Assembly (NCBI GenBank): GCA_035293985.1
Contig: DATGLS010000025.1
Coordinates: forward strand, 1 to 64,000
Reading direction: 5' to 3'
Origin: JAVDCA01 sp035293985
GTDB lineage: Bacteria; Pseudomonadota; Alphaproteobacteria; Rhizobiales; Xanthobacteraceae
Length of the DNA stretch: 64,000 nt
Below are positions 1 through 8,699 of the stretch, piece by piece. The position numbers and the translations under genes are program-made. The notes below the pieces were generated by a model. That model had not been told where the DNA came from, ran no database searches, and worked only from the letters and a program-made list of their open reading frames with translations. The first letter of the stretch is position 1. The number at the start of each line of letters is the position of its first letter.

Positions 1-209
1 ATGAGAGATTGATCACCGACGTCTCAAGGCTTCGTCCCCACCTTTGCACGATCATCCCGCGACACACCTGCCGAGGCCAATGCCTCGGCAGAAAAACAAT
101 CGCGCCTCATTGCTTGACAGGGGACATAAGAGCAATCTCGAACCCAGACACATGCGTCGGTGGTTCGGAATTGCTTCGCCACGCTTCGCGTGCCTCGCAT
201 GACGGTGAA

Positions 210-1088
210 CTACGCGCTCTTGCGCGCCGGCGGCGCTTGCATCGCGCAAAACAGATCGAGCTGCGTCACCGCATTGTCCGGCTTGCGCGGCGCAGCCTCC
301 GCCTCGGCGATGTAGTCGTAGAGCCGCGCGAAACCGTCATACGCGGCGCGCCCATCCGGGATGCCGTCGAGGAAGAGGCCGATCTCCTCCATCTCGGCGA
401 CCCAGCGATAGGCCTTGGCCGGCATCTTCGGCATCTGGCGGCCGAGCCAGGCGAGCAGCGGCGCCTGGCTCTCGGCGAGCTCCTTGTGCAGGCTGTCGGC
501 GCAGCCTGCGCGCGTTGCGCCGAGCATCATCAGCGCGCTCACCGCCGTGAACCCCTTGGTGATCCCCGCATAGGACATCTTCAGCGCCGACGCCGCGCCG
601 ACCGGCCCGTCGAGAAAGCGCACGTCGAGCCCGTACGAGTTGAGCCGCACCACGTCGCGCGCGCGTTCGCCCGAGACGTAGAGCCGGGCGCCCGGTGTGG
701 TCGGCGTCGGCGGCGCGCCGATGATGCCGCCGTCGACGTAGCTCGCGCCGCTGCCCTGCAGGATCGTGCCGATGGCCTGGGCGGTCTGCGGCGCGACCGC
801 GTTGCAGTCGACATAGATCGGCTTGGTCGCGGCCCGCGCGATCGCGGGCCCGAGCCGCTGCGCGAGGCCGGCCGCATCCTTGGGCGGCACGACCGACAGG
901 ATGACGTCGGCCTTGGCGATCTCGTCGTCGCTGCCGACCGCGACCATGCCGGCGCGCTCGGCGCGCTTGGCGCTCGCGGCGCTGCGGCCGGCGAGCGAGG
1001 TGATCACCCGCGCGCCGCGCTCGTGCAGGCGTTGGCCGATGCCGGCGCCCATCTCGCCGGGCGCAATGACAGCGATGAGATCGGACAT
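210..1088 (-). CDS. NAD(P)-binding 6-phosphogluconate dehydrogenase-like protein with DUF1932 C-terminus
   Basis: A 292-residue cytosolic dehydrogenase of the beta-hydroxyacid dehydrogenase superfamily. The N-terminus has a Rossmann fold start (IAVIAPGEMGAGIGQRL, with glycines at the dinucleotide turn). The C-terminal half has the helical DUF1932 pattern (KMSYAGITKGFTAVSALM). The frame stays open 49 codons further upstream, but that stretch is low-complexity. The ATG at 1088, directly before the Rossmann strand, is the better start. It is divergent from the MBL-fold gene at 1253 with 164 bp between them. The substrate cannot be read from the sequence; a short hydroxyacid or sugar acid is usual for the family. 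Confidence 0.85.
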   Translation of the reverse strand: MSDLIAVIAPGEMGAGIGQRLHERGARVITSLAGRSAASAKRAERAGMVAVGSDDEIAKADVILSVVPPKDAAGLAQRLGPAIARAATKPIYVDCNAVAPQTAQAIGTILQGSGASYVDGGIIGAPPTPTTPGARLYVSGERARDVVRLNSYGLDVRFLDGPVGAASALKMSYAGITKGFTAVSALMMLGATRAGCADSLHKELAESQAPLLAWLGRQMPKMPAKAYRWVAEMEEIGLFLDGIPDGRAAYDGFARLYDYIAEAEAAPRKPDNAVTQLDLFCAMQAPPARKSA

Positions 1089-1252
1089 GAATTCGCTCCA
1101 AGTAGCCCCGGCTCGGCGGGAATGTTGCAGAACCGGCGCGCCAGCGCCAGCCGGTCCGGCGCATAGTCCGGCGCATGCGGCCGCCGCCGCGTTGCAGCGT
1201 TCGCTTCCGCGCTTTAGCCTCTCAGTCCCGGCCACCGAACCCCAGCAAGCAC

Positions 1253-2248
1253 ATGTCCAGTCCCGGCGCGCTGCCCCCCGTCGACAAGCTCGACGTGCTC
1301 ATCCTGGTCGACAACGCGACCGACGGCCTCTCGACCACGCCCGCCACTGTCGAGAGCGAGTTCGCCTCCGTCACGCGGCGTGGCTTGCGCGCCTCCTCGG
1401 GACGCTGCCTCTGCTGCGCGGTGCACGGCCTTTCCTGCCTGATCACGGCGGAGCGCGGCGGCACGCGCCACGCCGTGCTGTTCGACAGCGGGCCGGAGGA
1501 CTACGCCTTCGAGCGCAACACCACGCGCCTCGGCGCCGATCTCGGCACGGTCGAAAGCATCGTGCTCTCGCACGGGCACTGGGATCATTGCGGCGCCATG
1601 TTCCTCGCGCTGCACGCGATCCGAGCCCGCAACGGCGCCCGCCCGGTGCCGTACTACGCACATCCCGGCATGTTTCGCTCGCGCGCCGTGCGCCTCGCGA
1701 ACGGCAGCGTGCGGCTGATGGATGACGTGCCCGGCATCGATGATCTCACGGCGCACGGCGCGCGCGTCGTCTGCGCCATCGAGCCGCAGCTTTTCCTCGA
1801 CGACATGTTCTATGTCAGCGGCGAGATCCCGCGTCTCACCGCCTATGAGCGTGGCGTGCCTGGACAAGTACGCCGCACCGCCGACGGCAAGGACTGGGAG
1901 CCGGACGAATTGGTGATGGACGAGCGCTGGCTCGCCGTGCATCTCGCCGGCAAGGGCCTCGTCGTGTTCAGCGCATGCTCGCATGCCGGCATCGTCAACG
2001 TGCTCACCCACGCGCGCGCGACATTTCCCGAGGTGCCGATCCATGCGGTGTTCGGCGGCCTGCATCTCTCCGGGCCGCAGGAGCAGGCCATCCCGCCGAC
2101 GGTCGAGGCGATGAAGGCGTTCGCGCCCGCCATGATCGCCGCCGGCCATTGCACCGGCTGGCGCGCGTTCGCCGCGCTCTCCGCCGCCTTCGGCGACAAA
2201 GTGCTGGCGCCGCTCGCGGTGGGGAAGCGGTATACGCTCGCCGGGTGA
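1253..2248 (+). CDS. MBL-fold metallohydrolase, COG1237-like
   Basis: A 331-residue metallo-beta-lactamase-fold protein. The metal-binding motif HGHWDH lies at residues 107-112. The C-terminal part has the GGLHL segment and an HCTGW motif typical of the family related to 7,8-dihydropterin-6-methyl-4-(beta-D-ribofuranosyl)-aminobenzene-5'-phosphate synthase. A Cys cluster (CLCC, about 52-55) precedes the fold. The ATG at 1253 was chosen because upstream in-frame codons look non-coding. There is no signal peptide, so it should be cytosolic. Its reaction in bacteria that lack methanopterin is unknown. Confidence 0.82.
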   Translation: MSSPGALPPVDKLDVLILVDNATDGLSTTPATVESEFASVTRRGLRASSGRCLCCAVHGLSCLITAERGGTRHAVLFDSGPEDYAFERNTTRLGADLGTVESIVLSHGHWDHCGAMFLALHAIRARNGARPVPYYAHPGMFRSRAVRLANGSVRLMDDVPGIDDLTAHGARVVCAIEPQLFLDDMFYVSGEIPRLTAYERGVPGQVRRTADGKDWEPDELVMDERWLAVHLAGKGLVVFSACSHAGIVNVLTHARATFPEVPIHAVFGGLHLSGPQEQAIPPTVEAMKAFAPAMIAAGHCTGWRAFAALSAAFGDKVLAPLAVGKRYTLAG

Positions 2249-2383
2249 GGGTGGTTGGCTTGAACTTGCTGCAAACGCCGTGGTTGACGACCCGACGGCG
2301 ACCCTGCCAGCCTGGAATTGCCGCAATTCCGACAACGACGGCGGGAACTCTATGGCCGTCTCGATCGTGTGGGGTGGTTGAAC

Positions 2384-3040
2384 ATGAATCGTCGTCATAT
2401 CCTTAGGGCCGTTGCGGCCGCGGCGGTGTTGGCCATCGGCAGTAGTGGCTTTATCAGCTGGCGCGCCTATTCGGCGCCGGCCGATCTCATGCAGCCGGGT
2501 CCGCTCGGTGATGAGTCGCTCGGCGATACGAACGCGCCGAACGTGATCATCGAGTATGCCTCGATGACCTGTCCGCACTGCGCGCGTTTCACCAACGAGG
2601 TCTTCCCGCAGCTCAAGAAGCGCGACATCGACACCGGCAGGGTACGCTACATCTTCCGCGAATTCCCGCTCGACCCGGTCGCCGCGGGTGCGGCTGCGCT
2701 CGCGCGCTGCGCCGGCAAGGACAAGTTCTTTCCGACCATCGAGCTTTTGTTTCGCACCCAGGACACCTGGGCGGTCGATCACCCGGAGGGCCCGCTGCTC
2801 GAAACCGTCAAGCAGGAGGGCCTTACCGAGCAGAGCTTCAAGGCGTGCCTCGCGGACAAGAAGATCCTCGATGCCCTGATGGCGGAGCGCGACCGCGCCG
2901 CCAAGGACTTCGGGGTCAATGCGACGCCGACCTTCTTCATCAACGGCGAGAAGAAAGTCGGCGAGCAGACGATCGAGGAGATCGAGGCGGCGCTCAAGCC
3001 TGCCGCCGCGCCCTCCGCGCCGGCGGCGCCGAGCAAGTGA
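2384..3040 (+). CDS. DsbA-family thiol:disulfide oxidoreductase
   Basis: A 218-residue exported thioredoxin-fold protein. It begins with a hydrophobic N-terminal signal or anchor (about residues 5-25), then has the active site CPHC at 63-66 after YASMT, and later the cis-proline loop TPTFFING. A run rich in Ala/Pro ends the protein. This matches the DsbA-like thioredoxin_4 family, which acts in periplasmic disulfide formation or reduction. ATG 2384 has a GGGGTGG Shine-Dalgarno just upstream and starts the signal peptide, so the earlier in-frame ATG was rejected. It is convergent with the next gene, with 11 bp between them. Confidence 0.88.
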   Translation: MNRRHILRAVAAAAVLAIGSSGFISWRAYSAPADLMQPGPLGDESLGDTNAPNVIIEYASMTCPHCARFTNEVFPQLKKRDIDTGRVRYIFREFPLDPVAAGAAALARCAGKDKFFPTIELLFRTQDTWAVDHPEGPLLETVKQEGLTEQSFKACLADKKILDALMAERDRAAKDFGVNATPTFFINGEKKVGEQTIEEIEAALKPAAAPSAPAAPSK

Positions 3041-3051
3041 ACAAAGAGACG

Positions 3052-4110
3052 CTAGCTCAGCCGCTCCGCCATCCAGTCCGCGCTCTGCAAGCGCCAGCGG
3101 TAGCCGCGGTTGTTGGCGACGTGGGTGGCGTCGTCGATCAGCAACAGCTCGACCGGCCCTTTAACGTCGCGGGCGAGGCGCTCGGCGTCCTGCCAGGGGA
3201 TGACGCGGTCCTGCTTGCCGGTGACGATGAACATCGGGCAGGCGATCCGGCTGGCGACCCCCTTGAGCGACAGCGTCGCGGCGTTGCGCTTCGCGTCCGC
3301 CTGGGTGGCGCAATGGCTGCGCACGCGGAACGCCTCGCGCGTGAGCTCGGGCAGGCCATCCCAGCAATCCCCCATGTCGTAGGGCCCGGAGAGCGAGATG
3401 CAGGCTTTGACCCGCGGCTCGAACGCCGCCGCGCGCGGCGCATAGTAGCCGCCGAGGCTCACGCCCCACAGGCCGATCCGCGTTGAATCGAGATCGCGGC
3501 GCGTCGCGAGGACGTCGAGCACCGCCTCGAGAGCGGTCTCGTAATTGCCGCGGATCGGGAAATCATATTCGGCCTCGCCCTGGCCGGGCCCGTCGAACAC
3601 GAACGTGGCAATGCCGCGCGCGAGGAACGGCGCCTCATAGGCGTCGGTCTCCTCCTTGCACGAGTCGAGCCCGCAGATCATCGCCATCACGGGCGGTTTG
3701 GCGACACCGGCCGGCTTGCGCAGGATGCCGTAGAGGGTCTTGCCCTCGAACGGGATCGCAACCCGCTCGCCCGGCGGCGCCAGATAGGGCAGCGCGAGCC
3801 GGCGGCATTCGACCGCCTTCATGTGTGCGGCCTTCATCTGCGCGAGGTCGTGCACGAACAGAAACTTGGCAAAGTGATAGTAAACGCCGGCCCGCTGCAG
3901 GTGCTCGCCTGCGCTGAGATGCTTGTTGGCGGCGAGCGCCTGGCGCCCGAGCGCCTCGTGGATGCCGGCCCGCGCCGACCAGGCGGCGCACCAGTCGTTC
4001 CAGGAGCCGAGTGAGCCGACGATGTCCTCGAAGTCGGTCAGCACCACGCCGTTGGCGACGAGGCGCGCAGCCCAGTGGTGCATGGCGGAAGTGACGCGGG
4101 CGTCGGTCAT
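3052..4110 (-). CDS. Alpha/beta hydrolase with helical N-terminal domain (FrsA/DPOH-hydrolase-like)
   Basis: A 352-residue serine hydrolase. About 110 residues of helical N-terminal domain precede the catalytic core. The nucleophile elbow GVSLGG has Ser218, and the likely acid and base are Asp301 (GKQDRVIP) and His330 (DATH). The domain order resembles 2,6-dihydroxypseudooxynicotine hydrolase and esterase FrsA (DUF1100-like). No signal peptide is present. The substrate is unknown; C-C bond hydrolysis of a diketone or plain ester hydrolysis are both possible. Confidence 0.8.
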   Translation of the reverse strand: MTDARVTSAMHHWAARLVANGVVLTDFEDIVGSLGSWNDWCAAWSARAGIHEALGRQALAANKHLSAGEHLQRAGVYYHFAKFLFVHDLAQMKAAHMKAVECRRLALPYLAPPGERVAIPFEGKTLYGILRKPAGVAKPPVMAMICGLDSCKEETDAYEAPFLARGIATFVFDGPGQGEAEYDFPIRGNYETALEAVLDVLATRRDLDSTRIGLWGVSLGGYYAPRAAAFEPRVKACISLSGPYDMGDCWDGLPELTREAFRVRSHCATQADAKRNAATLSLKGVASRIACPMFIVTGKQDRVIPWQDAERLARDVKGPVELLLIDDATHVANNRGYRWRLQSADWMAERLS

Positions 4111-4461
4111 GGCTCGTCCGGGATGTTCGGGAAAGGGAGAAGGGCTGCGGCGACGCCCTGGTTAATGCGATGCCGTCATCGCATCAAGCGCGAGATTCCC
4201 TTGCGTCAGGCGCGACTGCGGCGCGCAACTGTCGCGGGCGCGCCACAGCCGAGCGATATCCGGGGCCGCCGCATGGTGAATCTCGTTCAAGGTTACGCGC
4301 AAGTTTACTCGATTTTGCACGTTTCATAAACAATACGCATTCAACCAAATTTCAGCATAGGGCCAGAACATCCTTATCGTTCACTGATTCAATACTGTCG
4401 ACGTTTCTATATCGATCGTAACGAGCCTGCCAAAAGCGGGAACAGATTCAGGAACCTAGTC
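4111..4461. other. Intergenic leader upstream of the tad/cpa genes
   Basis: 351 bp between the divergent hydrolase gene and cpaB. The second half (about 4290-4440) is clearly AT-richer than its surroundings and is the likely site of the promoter for the pilus genes. No confident -35/-10 pair could be assigned. No flp pilin gene is present, although one is often found in this place. Confidence 0.45.
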
Positions 4462-5331
4462 GTGCGCAGCAGCACCATCATCATGATCGCCGTGGCGGCC
4501 GTGTTCGGGCTGCTCGCGGTCTATGTGGCGCAGTCCTGGCTCAATGCCCAGTCGGAGGCGCGCCTGCGCAGCATCGAGGCGCAGAAGACCAAGCCGACCG
4601 CGACCTCGACGCTGGTGGTGGCGAGCCGTCAGCTGCGCTTCGGCAACGAGCTTTCGGCGGCGGCGCTGCGCGAGATGCCGTGGCCGGCCGACGCCATCCC
4701 GCAGGGCGGCTTCCGCTCGATCAAGGACCTGCTGTCGCACGGCAAGCGGGTGGTGCTCACCGCGATCGAGGCGAACGAGCCGGTGCTCGCCTCCAAGATC
4801 ACCGGCGAAGGGCAGCGCGCGACGCTCTCGGCGACGCTGCGCGAAGGCTTCAAGGCGGTGACCATCCGGGTCAACGATGTGGACGGCGTCGCGGGCTTCG
4901 TGCTGCCGGGAGACCGGGTCGACGTGATGCTGAGCCGGCAGTTGGAGAAGAACAACGCCTTCAACGACGTCGTTCTCAAGGACGTCAAGGTGCTGGCGAT
5001 CGACCAGCTCGCCGACGAACGCTCCGACAAACCATCCGTCGCCAAGGCGGTGACGCTCGAGGTCGACATCACCGGCGCGCAGAAGCTCGCGCTGGCGAGC
5101 CAGATCGGCACGCTGGAGCTCGCGCTGCGCAAGGCGGGCGACACGGCGGCGACGCCGTCGCGGCCGATCACGATCGCCGACCTCCTCGGCGCCAAGACCA
5201 CCGAGGACGACAACAGCAAGTACGCGACGATCGGAATCACGCGCGCCCAGAACCGGACCATCTACAGCGTGCCGAAAGATGATCGCGGATCGAACGCATC
5301 CGCGACCGTGGGGCAAGGAACCATGCACTGA
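4462..5331 (+). CDS. cpaB: Flp pilus assembly protein CpaB
   Basis: A 289-residue CpaB/RcpC protein of the tad pilus. One N-terminal membrane anchor (IIMIAVAAVFGLLAVYVA) is followed by an SAF-like domain (about 50-110) and the RcpC domain with the characteristic GFVLPGDRVDVML segment (about 150-160). It is thought to sit in the periplasm near the secretin. The start is GTG 4462, preceded by AGGA at about 10 nt. Its TGA stop overlaps a possible ATG of the next gene (TGATG at 5329-5333). Confidence 0.9.
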   Translation: MRSSTIIMIAVAAVFGLLAVYVAQSWLNAQSEARLRSIEAQKTKPTATSTLVVASRQLRFGNELSAAALREMPWPADAIPQGGFRSIKDLLSHGKRVVLTAIEANEPVLASKITGEGQRATLSATLREGFKAVTIRVNDVDGVAGFVLPGDRVDVMLSRQLEKNNAFNDVVLKDVKVLAIDQLADERSDKPSVAKAVTLEVDITGAQKLALASQIGTLELALRKAGDTAATPSRPITIADLLGAKTTEDDNSKYATIGITRAQNRTIYSVPKDDRGSNASATVGQGTMH

Positions 5332-5396
5332 TGCACCGCGCCGCCGAATGGGGATTTGCCGGCGGGTGCAATGGATCACAAGGCGGGGAGGCCGAT

Positions 5397-7019
5397 GTGA
5401 AAAACGACGAATATCAGGACGCCGCGGTGCCGCGCACCCGGCTCGTCTTCGGAATCTTGGACAGGACCTCGCGGAAGCCGTCGCGGGCGCGCCCGCGTCT
5501 CGCCTGGCGCTCGACGCTCGTCTCGATCGCGATGTCGCTCGCCGTCGGGGCGGCGTGCGTGCCCGGCCTCGCCGGCACCGCCCATGCGGAGCGCGTGATC
5601 ATGGTCGGCGCCGGCAGCCGCACCGCCTCGATCGTCGTCGCGGTCGGCAAGTCCGATGATGTGCGCACCGATCAGCCGTTCGTCGACATCATGGTGGGAA
5701 ACCCGGACATCGCCGACGTCAACGCGTTGACCGACCACACGCTGTCGATCCTCGGCAAGAAGCTCGGCACCACCCGCGTCTCGATCTACGGCGCCGACAA
5801 GCGCTTGATCGGCGTGTTCGACGTCGAGGTGTCCTACGACACCTCGGCGCTCGCCGCCGAGCTCGCGCGGCGTTTCCCGCACAACCGTATCCACGTGTCG
5901 ACCGTCAACGGCCGCATCCTGCTCACCGGCACCGCGACCGACGGCGTCGCGCTCGACCAGGCCGTGCAGGTCGCGAAGCAGTTCGGCCCGGAGATCATCA
6001 ACTCGGTCCAGGTGATGCAGCCGCAGCAGGTGATGCTCGAGGTGCGCTTCGTCGAGGCCTCGCGCGAGGCGGACCGCGAGCTCGGCGTGCAGTGGAACGT
6101 CGGGCCGCGCCCGGGTCATCAAGGCAGCTTCATCGCCAATATCGGATCCGGCCAGGCGGCCTCGCTGCTGCCGGTCACCTCGACCTCGAGCACGTCGCCG
6201 CTGACCTCGCTCGTCAACGCGGCGGGCGTTGCGCCGGGTGCCGCCGGCGTCATCGGCACCGCGACCGCGCCATTCGGCTTCATCGCCGGTAGCATGGTGG
6301 CCAAGGGCCTGCAGATCGACCCGATGCTCAACGCGCTGGAGCAGAGGGGCCTCGCCCGCCGGCTCGCCGAGCCGAACCTGGTCGCGCTCTCGGGCGAGAC
6401 CGCGAACTTCCTCGCCGGCGGCGAGTATCCGATCCCGGTGCCCGGTCTCGGCTCCGGCCAGATCACGGTCGACTACAAGCAGTATGGCGTGAGCCTCGCT
6501 TTCACGCCGACCGTCCTCAACGGCAGCCTGATCAACCTCAAGATCATTCCCGAGGTCAGCCAGCTCGATCCCAGCAACAGCGTCGCCGTCGGCAACGGCA
6601 TCGTCGTGCCGGCGCTCACGGTGCGCCGCGCGACGACGACGCTCGAGCTCAGGGACGGCCAGAGCTTCGTCCTCGCCGGCCTGTTGCAGAACAACCTGTC
6701 GACCGCGCAGCAGCAGCTGCCGTGGCTCGGCGACGTGCCGGTGCTCGGCCCGCTGTTCTCCAGCAAATCGTACCAGAAGAACGAGACCGACCTCATCATC
6801 ATCGTCACGCCGCACCTCGTGAACCCGACGCGGCCCGGCGACGAGGTGAAGACGCCGCTCGACTCGACGCTGCCGGCCAACGACATCGACTTCTTCCTCG
6901 AGAACCGCAACGAGGTGCCGCGCACCACGGTGCGCGGCGGCGGCGCGATGGTCGAGCGCGGACCGATCGGGCACATGCTCGAGCTGCCGAAGGGGGGCCT
7001 CAATGTCGCGGCGCAGTAG
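5397..7019 (+). CDS. cpaC: Tad/Flp pilus secretin CpaC
   Basis: Outer-membrane secretin of the tad pilus. From the chosen start there is a basic N-terminal stretch and a signal-like hydrophobic segment ending near TAHAE. Then follow a pilus/BON-type N-domain (about 60-190) and the secretin domain, with VPGLG, the LALRDGQSF-like ELRDGQSFVLAGLL and the C-terminal ETDLIIIVTPHLV. GTG 5397 has a GGGGAGG Shine-Dalgarno. A longer form from ATG 5331, overlapping the cpaB stop, is possible but would add 22 atypical residues in front of an already long pre-signal region. Confidence 0.88.
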   Translation: MKNDEYQDAAVPRTRLVFGILDRTSRKPSRARPRLAWRSTLVSIAMSLAVGAACVPGLAGTAHAERVIMVGAGSRTASIVVAVGKSDDVRTDQPFVDIMVGNPDIADVNALTDHTLSILGKKLGTTRVSIYGADKRLIGVFDVEVSYDTSALAAELARRFPHNRIHVSTVNGRILLTGTATDGVALDQAVQVAKQFGPEIINSVQVMQPQQVMLEVRFVEASREADRELGVQWNVGPRPGHQGSFIANIGSGQAASLLPVTSTSSTSPLTSLVNAAGVAPGAAGVIGTATAPFGFIAGSMVAKGLQIDPMLNALEQRGLARRLAEPNLVALSGETANFLAGGEYPIPVPGLGSGQITVDYKQYGVSLAFTPTVLNGSLINLKIIPEVSQLDPSNSVAVGNGIVVPALTVRRATTTLELRDGQSFVLAGLLQNNLSTAQQQLPWLGDVPVLGPLFSSKSYQKNETDLIIIVTPHLVNPTRPGDEVKTPLDSTLPANDIDFFLENRNEVPRTTVRGGGAMVERGPIGHMLELPKGGLNVAAQ

Positions 7020-7380
7020 GATGATGACGCGGATCGGCGCGGGCGTGCTGCTCGCCACCATGCTGGCGGGCTGCTCCGACCTCTACTACGACCGCCGCGA
7101 GACGGTGTCGTTCGGCGCCAATGACGCGATCGCGACGGCGCTGGCGACGCAGACGGTCGATCCGTGGCCGCCGGCGAGCGCCAACCGCAACATCCCCGCC
7201 AACGGCGTCGTGGTGCAGAGCGCGGTCGAGCGCTACCGCACCTGCCAGGTCATCCAGCCGAAGGGCACGAGCTCGAGCGGCACCTACGGCACCGCCGTGC
7301 AGGCGGCGCAGCCGGGCTGCACGCCGGCGCCGGCCGCAGCCGCGAGCGCGGCGACGACGACCAACGCTGCGACGCATTGA
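7003..7380 (+). CDS. Short CpaD-like pilus assembly lipoprotein
   Basis: A 125-residue exported lipoprotein with lipobox LAGC. Its position between cpaC and cpaE and the segment around ERYRTCQVIQPKG suggest CpaD, but it is much shorter than typical CpaD proteins of about 200 residues and ends in an Ala/Thr-rich tail. ATG 7003 overlaps cpaC by 17 nt and has an AAGGGGGG Shine-Dalgarno at good spacing. In known systems CpaD helps the secretin localise or assemble. Confidence 0.75.
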   Translation: MSRRSRMMTRIGAGVLLATMLAGCSDLYYDRRETVSFGANDAIATALATQTVDPWPPASANRNIPANGVVVQSAVERYRTCQVIQPKGTSSSGTYGTAVQAAQPGCTPAPAAAASAATTTNAATH

Positions 7381-7405
7381 CGCGAGACCCCCAGAGATAC
7401 CGAAG

Positions 7406-8623
7406 ATGCTCAACAGCCGCTCCAAAGCAGGTTCGACCAAGACCAAGGTGCTGGTCGTCACGGCCGACGCCGCGTTCGAGGAGTCGGTTCGCTCGACTTT
7501 TGCGACCGCGGCCCAGATCGAGCTCGCGATGATCAGCGGCCCGCTCTCCGCCAACGAGGCGAAGGTCACCGGCGAGGATCTCACCGTCATCGTCATCGAT
7601 CTCGACCCCGCGCAGGAGCCGGAGATGGCCGCGCTCACGCGGTTGATGGGACGCCTCAACGGCTGGCCACCGGTGGTCGTGATCACGCCTAATTTCGACA
7701 AGGACACGGCGCGCCAGCTGCTGCTGATGCGGGTCGCCGACTTTCTGGTGAAGCCGGTGCAGCCGGTCGAGCTGGTGCGCACCTGCGCGCGCGTCGTGCA
7801 GGCGCCGGCGGCGCCCGAGCAGACCGAGGCGCAGATATTCACCTATCTCGGCGCCGGCGGCGGCTGCGGCGTCACCACGCTGGCGATCCAGACCGCGCTC
7901 CTGCTGCTCAACAGCGGCGGCAGCAAGTCGCGGCCGGCGACCTGCCTGGTCGACCTGAATTTCCAGAACGGCAACTGCGCCGACTATCTCGATCTCGAAC
8001 CGCGCCTCGACCTCAAGGAGATCGAGCCGCGTCCGGAGCGGCTCGATCGCCAGCTGCTCGAGGTGATGACCGCCTATCACGGCTCCGGCCTCGCGGTGAT
8101 CGCGTCGCCCAACCGGCCGGCGGAGATGCGCTCGTTCGATCCCGAGCTCGTGACCCGCCTGCTCGATCTCGTCTCCTCGCACTTCAACTACGTCGTGATC
8201 GACATGCCGCGCACCTGGTTCTCCTGGACCGACAGCGTGCTGCTGGGCTCCAACCGGCTGTACATCGTCACCGAGCTCACCGTGCCGGGGCTCAAGCACG
8301 CCAAGCAGCTCGTCGCCGCCATCAGCGAGCGGCTGGGCGACGGCCAGCGTCCGGGCGTCATCATCAATCGCTTCGAGCAGCGCATGTTCGGCTCCGGCCT
8401 GCGCAAGAGCGACGTCGAGCAGGCGCTCGGCAAGGATTTCGTCTCCGCCGTTCCAAACAACTACGCGCTGGTGCGCGAGGCGATCGACCGCGGCGTTCCG
8501 CTCGACGAGGTCAAGGCGGGCAACAAGATCACCGCGGAGCTCAAGAAGCTGATCGCGCCGCCGCCCGACAGGGCGGCCGCGGCGCCGCACAAGAAAATGG
8601 CGTTGTCCTGGGCGCGTTCGTAG
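7406..8623 (+). CDS. cpaE: Pilus assembly ATPase-like protein CpaE/TadZ
   Basis: A 405-residue protein with an atypical response-regulator-like N-terminal domain (about 14-130) and a ParA/MinD-like domain from about 143. The deviant Walker A region reads GAGGGCGVTTLA (149-160). It lacks the lysines normally found at the signature and P-loop positions. The switch region VIDMPRTW is present. CpaE/TadZ proteins place the tad machinery at the pole. The long upstream extension of the frame overlaps cpaD and was rejected in favour of ATG 7406. Confidence 0.88.
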   Translation: MLNSRSKAGSTKTKVLVVTADAAFEESVRSTFATAAQIELAMISGPLSANEAKVTGEDLTVIVIDLDPAQEPEMAALTRLMGRLNGWPPVVVITPNFDKDTARQLLLMRVADFLVKPVQPVELVRTCARVVQAPAAPEQTEAQIFTYLGAGGGCGVTTLAIQTALLLLNSGGSKSRPATCLVDLNFQNGNCADYLDLEPRLDLKEIEPRPERLDRQLLEVMTAYHGSGLAVIASPNRPAEMRSFDPELVTRLLDLVSSHFNYVVIDMPRTWFSWTDSVLLGSNRLYIVTELTVPGLKHAKQLVAAISERLGDGQRPGVIINRFEQRMFGSGLRKSDVEQALGKDFVSAVPNNYALVREAIDRGVPLDEVKAGNKITAELKKLIAPPPDRAAAAPHKKMALSWARS

Positions 8624-8699
8624 CGCGTTCAGAGAAGACAAAGGGTCGAACAGAGGCGCTGCGCAACGACGCAGCAAGGGGTGAGCTGGGCCTATAGTC

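Noticed and set aside
52..249. 65-codon minus-strand frame at the window start
   Set aside because: Overlaps the end of the dehydrogenase gene, no ribosome site, and a composition without conserved features.
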